Program-made: the position numbers and the translations under genes | Notes under the pieces: generated by a model | What the model saw: only the letters and a program-made list of their open reading frames with translations | What the model was told of the DNA's origin: nothing | Database searches by the model: none | Part shown: piece after piece, positions 1-3,573 of the stretch | Numbering within the stretch: position 1 is the first letter of the stretch | How the letters are laid out: each line of letters begins with the position of its first letter | From: Candidatus Melainabacteria bacterium | GTDB taxonomy: Bacteria > Cyanobacteriota > Vampirovibrionia > Obscuribacterales > Obscuribacteraceae | NCBI GenBank assembly: GCA_003175915.1 | Contig: PSRH01000257.1 | Span: 1 to 6,525 of the forward strand | Length of the DNA: 6,525 nt | Direction of reading: 5' to 3'

Positions 1-90
1 CAGGATAATCCTGTCACTTTTGCTTTTTTCACTATGAGTGAAAAAGCCACCGTCACCCCGGAAGTATACGAGCCAGGAGCCACTCCTTAA
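1..90 (+). CDS. C-terminal end of an upstream protein (partial)
   Basis: The frame starting at base 1 is open and ends at a TAA at 88-90, giving the last 29 residues of a protein whose start lies before the window. The visible tail (QDNPVTFAFF... to ...VYEPGATP) is mildly acidic and Pro/Thr-containing, with no recognisable motif, so no function can be read from it. The stop is only 3 nt before the ATG of the TadG-like gene, and the AGGAG that could serve that gene lies inside this frame. Both suggest the two are co-transcribed and possibly translationally coupled. Because Tad/Flp components are usually clustered, the upstream gene may be another pilus or envelope protein, but that is inference from position alone. 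Confidence 0.6.
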   Translation, partial: QDNPVTFAFFTMSEKATVTPEVYEPGATP

Positions 91-93
91 GCA

Positions 94-1410
94 ATGATCA
101 ATCCGAAAAGGACAGTCAGCACAAAGGGGTCGATTCTGCCCTTCGCAGCGTTTGCCCTGGTTTTGATTGCCGCCTTTGTTTCCTTTTCCTTCGACATAAT
201 GCGCAACGTGTATGCCGTTCGCAAATTAGACTATGCCGCCGAATCAGCCGCTCTCTATGCCTACTCTAATGCCACCGCTGCCGATGGCAGCTATTCCCGC
301 GCTGCCGCACAAACCAATATGACCAATGCCCTTCTCAGCAATGGCGTCGCTCCTATCAATACCGCTCCAGCCGGACCGAATAACTGGAGCGATCCGTTCG
401 AAAGCCCGGTCACTTTCGCTGCTCAAGACATAGTTTTCAACTCCAATCCAAGTGACCAGAGCGAACTTCTACTGCGAGTCACTGCCCGCCGGGATGGTGC
501 TGACGCGCTCAATATGTTCTTTCTTCCGGCAACCTATTTGGGCAAACTCATGCAAGGACAAAACGCCCCTCAAGATGCCTACGTCGCTCGCCCGACCCGC
601 ACGGAAGAAATCATCGGACAGCCAGCTTCTCGCATCGGCCCCGGCGCGCCAGGCAATGCGGGACAGAATGGCTCTTCCCCGTTCATCGGGGCGGCTGTTT
701 TTCCGCTGGCGATAAGCAATACCCAGTTTAGCTTGGCGGCCATACCGTCCGAAACTCGCAGCAATTACATAATCGATTTGCCAACTGCCGCCAGTGTTCC
801 TTCCTCGCCTGCAGCAGCGGGGCACTTGCGCGGATATTTCGTCAATCTGGCCACTAAGCAAGGCAGCTCACTGTATTACGATAATGCCTTTGGCAGCGGG
901 GATGTTACCAATTTACTGCAGTTACTGTCCTATTTCTCCTCTCCTAACAGCGCCACCTCATTGCCTCCGGCGCTGGTGGAACGGGGCAGTCTTATAGGCA
1001 CTTTCGACCCGGCAGGGGTCAATTTCCAGTCTCGCCTCTCAGCCCTGGTGAGCGCTTTACAGCAGCTCCCGCTGGGTCATTTTTATATTTTGCCAGTGCT
1101 CGCCGGTGACTCCACATTTAGTGGCAGGATGCCTGTCGTCGGTTTCGCCCGCATGCAACTCGTCCAGGTAACCAGCCCCAGCAATGGTCAATTGCAGCTC
1201 ATATTCGCTATTGGTGAATCGGTACCCGTAAGAAACGCTGTTGCCTCAGAAGGCTACGCTATGATCCCGCAAATGCAAGCGGGTAATTTTTTACCTGCGG
1301 CTGTTTCTCCCTTTACTGCCCGGCCATTCGACCCTATCAATAATTCCGTGGCCGCCAGACCGCGCGGTGTCGCTCTTGCCCCATCACTCTCGCCCCGGCG
1401 CCTCAATTGA
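94..1410 (+). CDS. TadG-like Flp pilus-assembly / Tad-domain protein, membrane-anchored
   Basis: This 438-residue protein looks like a TadE/TadG-type (Tad domain) protein, a family associated with the envelope part of Flp/Tad pilus systems. The N-terminus is basic (K5, R6, K11), followed by a hydrophobic segment at about 14-33. Then comes D34 with an R/N-V-Y-A-V-R pattern and 'LDYAAESAALYAY' at 45-57, which matches the family's usual 'aadAAALAaa' stretch. No signal-peptidase site is evident, so it probably stays anchored with the C-terminal bulk outside the cytoplasm. Later segments also resemble TadG-like proteins: FPLAI near 203, GHFYILPV near 328 and PVVGFARMQL near 347-356. The G12-S13 junction resembles a prepilin cleavage context, but position +5 is Phe rather than Glu, so processing by prepilin peptidase is doubtful. 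An AGGAG at 75-79 lies 14 nt before the ATG, a rather long spacing. No convincing terminator follows. The family call is fairly confident; the role in a working pilus is inferred. Confidence 0.72.
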   Translation: MINPKRTVSTKGSILPFAAFALVLIAAFVSFSFDIMRNVYAVRKLDYAAESAALYAYSNATAADGSYSRAAAQTNMTNALLSNGVAPINTAPAGPNNWSDPFESPVTFAAQDIVFNSNPSDQSELLLRVTARRDGADALNMFFLPATYLGKLMQGQNAPQDAYVARPTRTEEIIGQPASRIGPGAPGNAGQNGSSPFIGAAVFPLAISNTQFSLAAIPSETRSNYIIDLPTAASVPSSPAAAGHLRGYFVNLATKQGSSLYYDNAFGSGDVTNLLQLLSYFSSPNSATSLPPALVERGSLIGTFDPAGVNFQSRLSALVSALQQLPLGHFYILPVLAGDSTFSGRMPVVGFARMQLVQVTSPSNGQLQLIFAIGESVPVRNAVASEGYAMIPQMQAGNFLPAAVSPFTARPFDPINNSVAARPRGVALAPSLSPRRLN

Positions 1411-1505
1411 CGAGACTCTTGGCTACCAGCTTACGTAGTTCTACACTTATGACCTCACAAATTTCCCATTTTTCCCTTCTACCCTTGAAAACAGCCGCCT
1501 AGGCA

Positions 1506-1534
1506 GCAATATCACTGCGCCGCGGGCAGATTGC
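1506..1534. other. Imperfect hairpin upstream of the first TPR gene
   Basis: GCAAT (1506-1510) pairs with ATTGC (1530-1534). Inside it, CTGC (1515-1518) pairs with GCAG (1526-1529), leaving a four-base bulge (1511-1514) on the left arm and the 7-nt GC-rich loop GCCGCGG. It is not followed by a T-run on the + strand, so it is not a standard intrinsic terminator for the TadG-like gene. It sits 41 nt before the next start codon, directly before a -10-like TAGAAT, where an operator or leader structure could lie. Chance pairing is a real alternative. Confidence 0.25.
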
Positions 1535-1536
1535 AC

Positions 1537-1542
1537 TAGAAT
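1537..1542 (+). promoter_or_regulatory. Possible -10 element for the first TPR gene
   Basis: TAGAAT matches the sigma-70 -10 consensus TATAAT at five of six bases and lies 33 nt before the ATG at 1576. No good -35 hexamer is found 16-18 nt upstream, where the hairpin lies, so activity would need an activator, an extended contact or another sigma factor. A TTGAAA at 1485-1490 resembles a -35 but is paired only with a weak CAATAT. Independent transcription of the TPR gene is plausible but not shown. Confidence 0.25.
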
Positions 1543-1575
1543 AAAAACGCCGTCTCACCAACCAGAGCCAACACT

Positions 1576-2223
1576 ATGAAGACTCAAGTCGATTTTCGAA
1601 GCTACATCGAGGCAGGCTCAAAAGCCTACACCGAAGGTCAATATACCGAAGGTGGCAAGATCTTCCTCAATGCCTTAAAAGAAGCGAAGCGTGTGCGCCT
1701 GCAAGATTCGAGACTGACGGTAATTCTCTACAACCTTGCTCACTTTTACTTTCAACAAAAGCGTTATCGTAAGGCCGAGGCCCTCTTGGAACGAGCTCTC
1801 GGTCATTGCGAAGGACTGTTCGGCCGGAACTGCGATCACGTAAGCCGCATCCTTAACCGCATTGCCGATGTGCACATGATCGAGCAAAGGTACTCAAGAG
1901 CGGAAGCACTCTACAAGCGTAGTTTGCAGATAGATAGGCGCCTCTTAGCGGCCGATGATCCGCAAGTAGCAAAGCAGCTCTTGAAGCTTGCCTGGCTCAA
2001 TTGCATCCAGAGCAATTTCGACGAGGCCCACGAAAATCTCAAAGAAGCCCTGGAAATCAAAGTTCAGAACGTTCGCGCTCAGAAGAAGTTCGCCAAAGCA
2101 CCGGCCGTTGAGCAAACCCCAGTGGATGACCTGGGTGATGACGATTTCAACGATCCGCTTGAAGATGAAGGCGAAAGCGGCGACCTGGCTTATCCGTCAT
2201 CGAATTTCACGCTGGTTACCTAA
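1576..2223 (+). CDS. Soluble TPR-repeat protein with acidic C-terminal tail
   Basis: This 215-residue protein consists almost entirely of tetratricopeptide repeats, helical hairpins that bind other proteins. Four units can be seen, beginning near residues 10, 51, 93 and 135, so the period is 41-42 residues, as in kinesin-light-chain-like TPRs rather than the classical 34. Each has the A/Y-x(7-8)-[YF]-x-x-A core (for example Q60-Q61-K62-R63-Y64-R65-K66-A67-E68, and Q104-R105-Y106-S107-R108-A109-E110). After residue 172 the helices end in a Pro-containing linker and a strongly acidic stretch at 184-203, followed by a short non-charged end. There is no signal peptide or membrane segment, so it is probably cytoplasmic. 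An in-frame stop at 1537-1539 makes ATG 1576 the natural start; the Shine-Dalgarno match is weak (AGAG, 1564-1567). The partner is unknown. The gene lies 165 nt after the TadG-like gene and may or may not share its transcript. Confidence 0.8.
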   Translation: MKTQVDFRSYIEAGSKAYTEGQYTEGGKIFLNALKEAKRVRLQDSRLTVILYNLAHFYFQQKRYRKAEALLERALGHCEGLFGRNCDHVSRILNRIADVHMIEQRYSRAEALYKRSLQIDRRLLAADDPQVAKQLLKLAWLNCIQSNFDEAHENLKEALEIKVQNVRAQKKFAKAPAVEQTPVDDLGDDDFNDPLEDEGESGDLAYPSSNFTLVT

Positions 2224-2274
2224 ATCGCGACTAAATGAGCTTGATTTGGGCGACTGAGTTGGCCGCCTAGGTCT

Positions 2275-2303
2275 TTCTCACGCTTTTCACAGCAAATAAT
2301 AAT
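2275..2303 (+). promoter_or_regulatory. Candidate sigma-70 promoter before the second TPR gene
   Basis: TTCTCA (2275-2280, four of six matches to TTGACA) and AATAAT (2298-2303, five of six to TATAAT) are separated by 17 nt, the ideal spacing. A second overlapping AATAAT lies at 2295-2300. Transcription would start near 2310 and leave a leader of about 95 nt before the TTG at 2406. The gap of 182 nt between the two TPR genes fits a separate promoter. This was judged by eye, and AT-rich hexamers are common by chance. Confidence 0.3.
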
Positions 2304-2405
2304 GTGGCTGCCAAAGGCAGACGAGCGAACTGGTCTTGCCCCGGGTAAATAGAGATCAAGCTAAAGTGCTAGGCTTACTCTGGAGCGGGAAGCGGGTCAC
2401 TCATC

Positions 2406-3572
2406 TTGACCTTAGGAAGTGGCAATACAGGCAGATACGTCGCCTATGGGATGGCGGCGTTGTTTTGCATTCTTTTGGTGACCGGAATTTCTTTCTATGT
2501 AGTTGTTCAGAACGCCGAGAAGGACTTCAATGCCCTCTATGCCAAGGGAAACGATTGCTTCAGTCAACGTGATTTCAAACAGGCGGTCAGCTACTACAAA
2601 GACGCCCTGGCTAGATTAGGCAATGGGCGAGACAAAGCGAATCTGAGAGGCCTGGCGCTGATCGACTTATCGAAAGCATATCTAGAGATGGATCAAACCG
2701 AAGATGCGGCCAAGACTTGTTCTCAGGCCCTCCTGCTTATGAGGCAGTCCTACAATCTAGAAGGCGCTGATTACGAAAAGCGTGACGGTCTTGTCGTTGC
2801 CAGAGCTTCATTGCTTCTCGGACGTATCTATCGCAAACAAGAGAAATATCGAGAGTCCGAAGGTGCTTACAGATATGCCTTACGCCTGGAGGAGGACTGC
2901 CTCGGTCCCCTCTATCTGAAAGACGAAATCATCCAGAATTATGCCGAGTTGCTCAGGCATCTGCACCGCGATGTGGAAGCGTCTCGCCTGACGCGCAGTG
3001 ATAACGAATCATATTTCAACGTCTACGAACAGACTTACATCGCTAATCACTTGATCGAAAAGGGCAGACTTAAAGACGGCGCGGCCTTGCTCAAGGAAAC
3101 CGCCAAATTTGCCGTCGATAATAACCTGGTCACCAAAGAATCAATTACTTGTTTGTGCACACTGGCAGACATCTCCATCAGACTGCGAGAATTCGACGAC
3201 GCAATTAAAGCTTCCGACGATGCCTTGCAGATGCTCAAGAAATCGGGACTGCACTCGCCACAGGGCATGGTCAGAGTCTACACGCTCGGCGCCCAGGCAC
3301 TCATGCAAAAGGGACAGTTCGACAAGGCGAATGAATATCTCACCGATGCCCTGACGATTTGCCGCGAATCTCCTGAGTCCAAAACCTGGCCATGGGAGGA
3401 GGGCAAAGTCTTGCACCTCCTTGGAAATCTGCGAGCCAGCCAGGCGAACTATAAAGAAGCAAAGGATTACTATAACCAGTCAATTGCTAGTTTCACCAAA
3501 CATGGTATCAGCCCCCAAGCAATCGCGGTCGTCAGAAAAGAGATGCAACGGATGAAGGCAGATAGGCGATGA
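2406..3572 (+). CDS. Membrane-anchored TPR-repeat protein
   Basis: This 388-residue protein has one N-terminal membrane segment (about residues 11-34, preceded by R10) followed by TPR helices to the end. Fairly clear units begin near 41, 82, 134, 248, 290 and 333, with more degenerate ones near 175 and 210. Typical cores are K47-G48-N49...F57-K58-Q59-A60, K147-Y148-R149-E150-S151-E152 and F305-D306-K307-A308. Without a cleavage site the segment acts as an anchor; the charge balance does not settle which side the TPR bulk faces. It probably assembles or holds a partner complex; nothing catalytic is visible. The start is uncertain: the frame is closed by TAG at 2370-2372, and the only usual start before the membrane segment is TTG at 2406, with only a poorly placed purine-rich stretch upstream. 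ATG 2451 would delete the residues before the anchor, including R10. It converges tail-to-tail with the large minus-strand gene. Confidence 0.75.
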   Translation: MTLGSGNTGRYVAYGMAALFCILLVTGISFYVVVQNAEKDFNALYAKGNDCFSQRDFKQAVSYYKDALARLGNGRDKANLRGLALIDLSKAYLEMDQTEDAAKTCSQALLLMRQSYNLEGADYEKRDGLVVARASLLLGRIYRKQEKYRESEGAYRYALRLEEDCLGPLYLKDEIIQNYAELLRHLHRDVEASRLTRSDNESYFNVYEQTYIANHLIEKGRLKDGAALLKETAKFAVDNNLVTKESITCLCTLADISIRLREFDDAIKASDDALQMLKKSGLHSPQGMVRVYTLGAQALMQKGQFDKANEYLTDALTICRESPESKTWPWEEGKVLHLLGNLRASQANYKEAKDYYNQSIASFTKHGISPQAIAVVRKEMQRMKADRR

Positions 3573-3573
3573 C

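Noticed and set aside
1..13. CAGGAT-A-ATCCTG palindrome at the window start
   Set aside because: It lies inside the C-terminal codons of the upstream frame, has a one-base centre and no second copy; consistent with chance.
469..861. Minus-strand open frame of 130 codons inside the TadG-like gene
   Set aside because: It lies wholly within the Tad-domain gene, which has clear family features; the antisense product is Arg/Ser-rich with no motif and is a shadow.
1421..1484. Terminator after the TadG-like gene from the GGCTAC/GTAGTT pairing plus the pyrimidine-rich tract at 1461-1484
   Set aside because: The stem relies on two G-T pairs and is separated from the pyrimidine tract by more than 20 nt; not an intrinsic terminator.
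2308..2320. CTGCC-AAA-GGCAG hairpin between the TPR genes as a terminator
   Set aside because: Only five base pairs with a three-base loop and no following T-run; too weak to call.
2336..2572. 78-codon plus-strand frame overlapping the start of the membrane TPR gene, with several Cys in its product
   Set aside because: It overlaps the anchor and first TPR in another frame; the CSCSERREGLQCPLC stretch looks like a zinc site but comes from the out-of-frame reading of coding sequence, with no ribosome site or family match.
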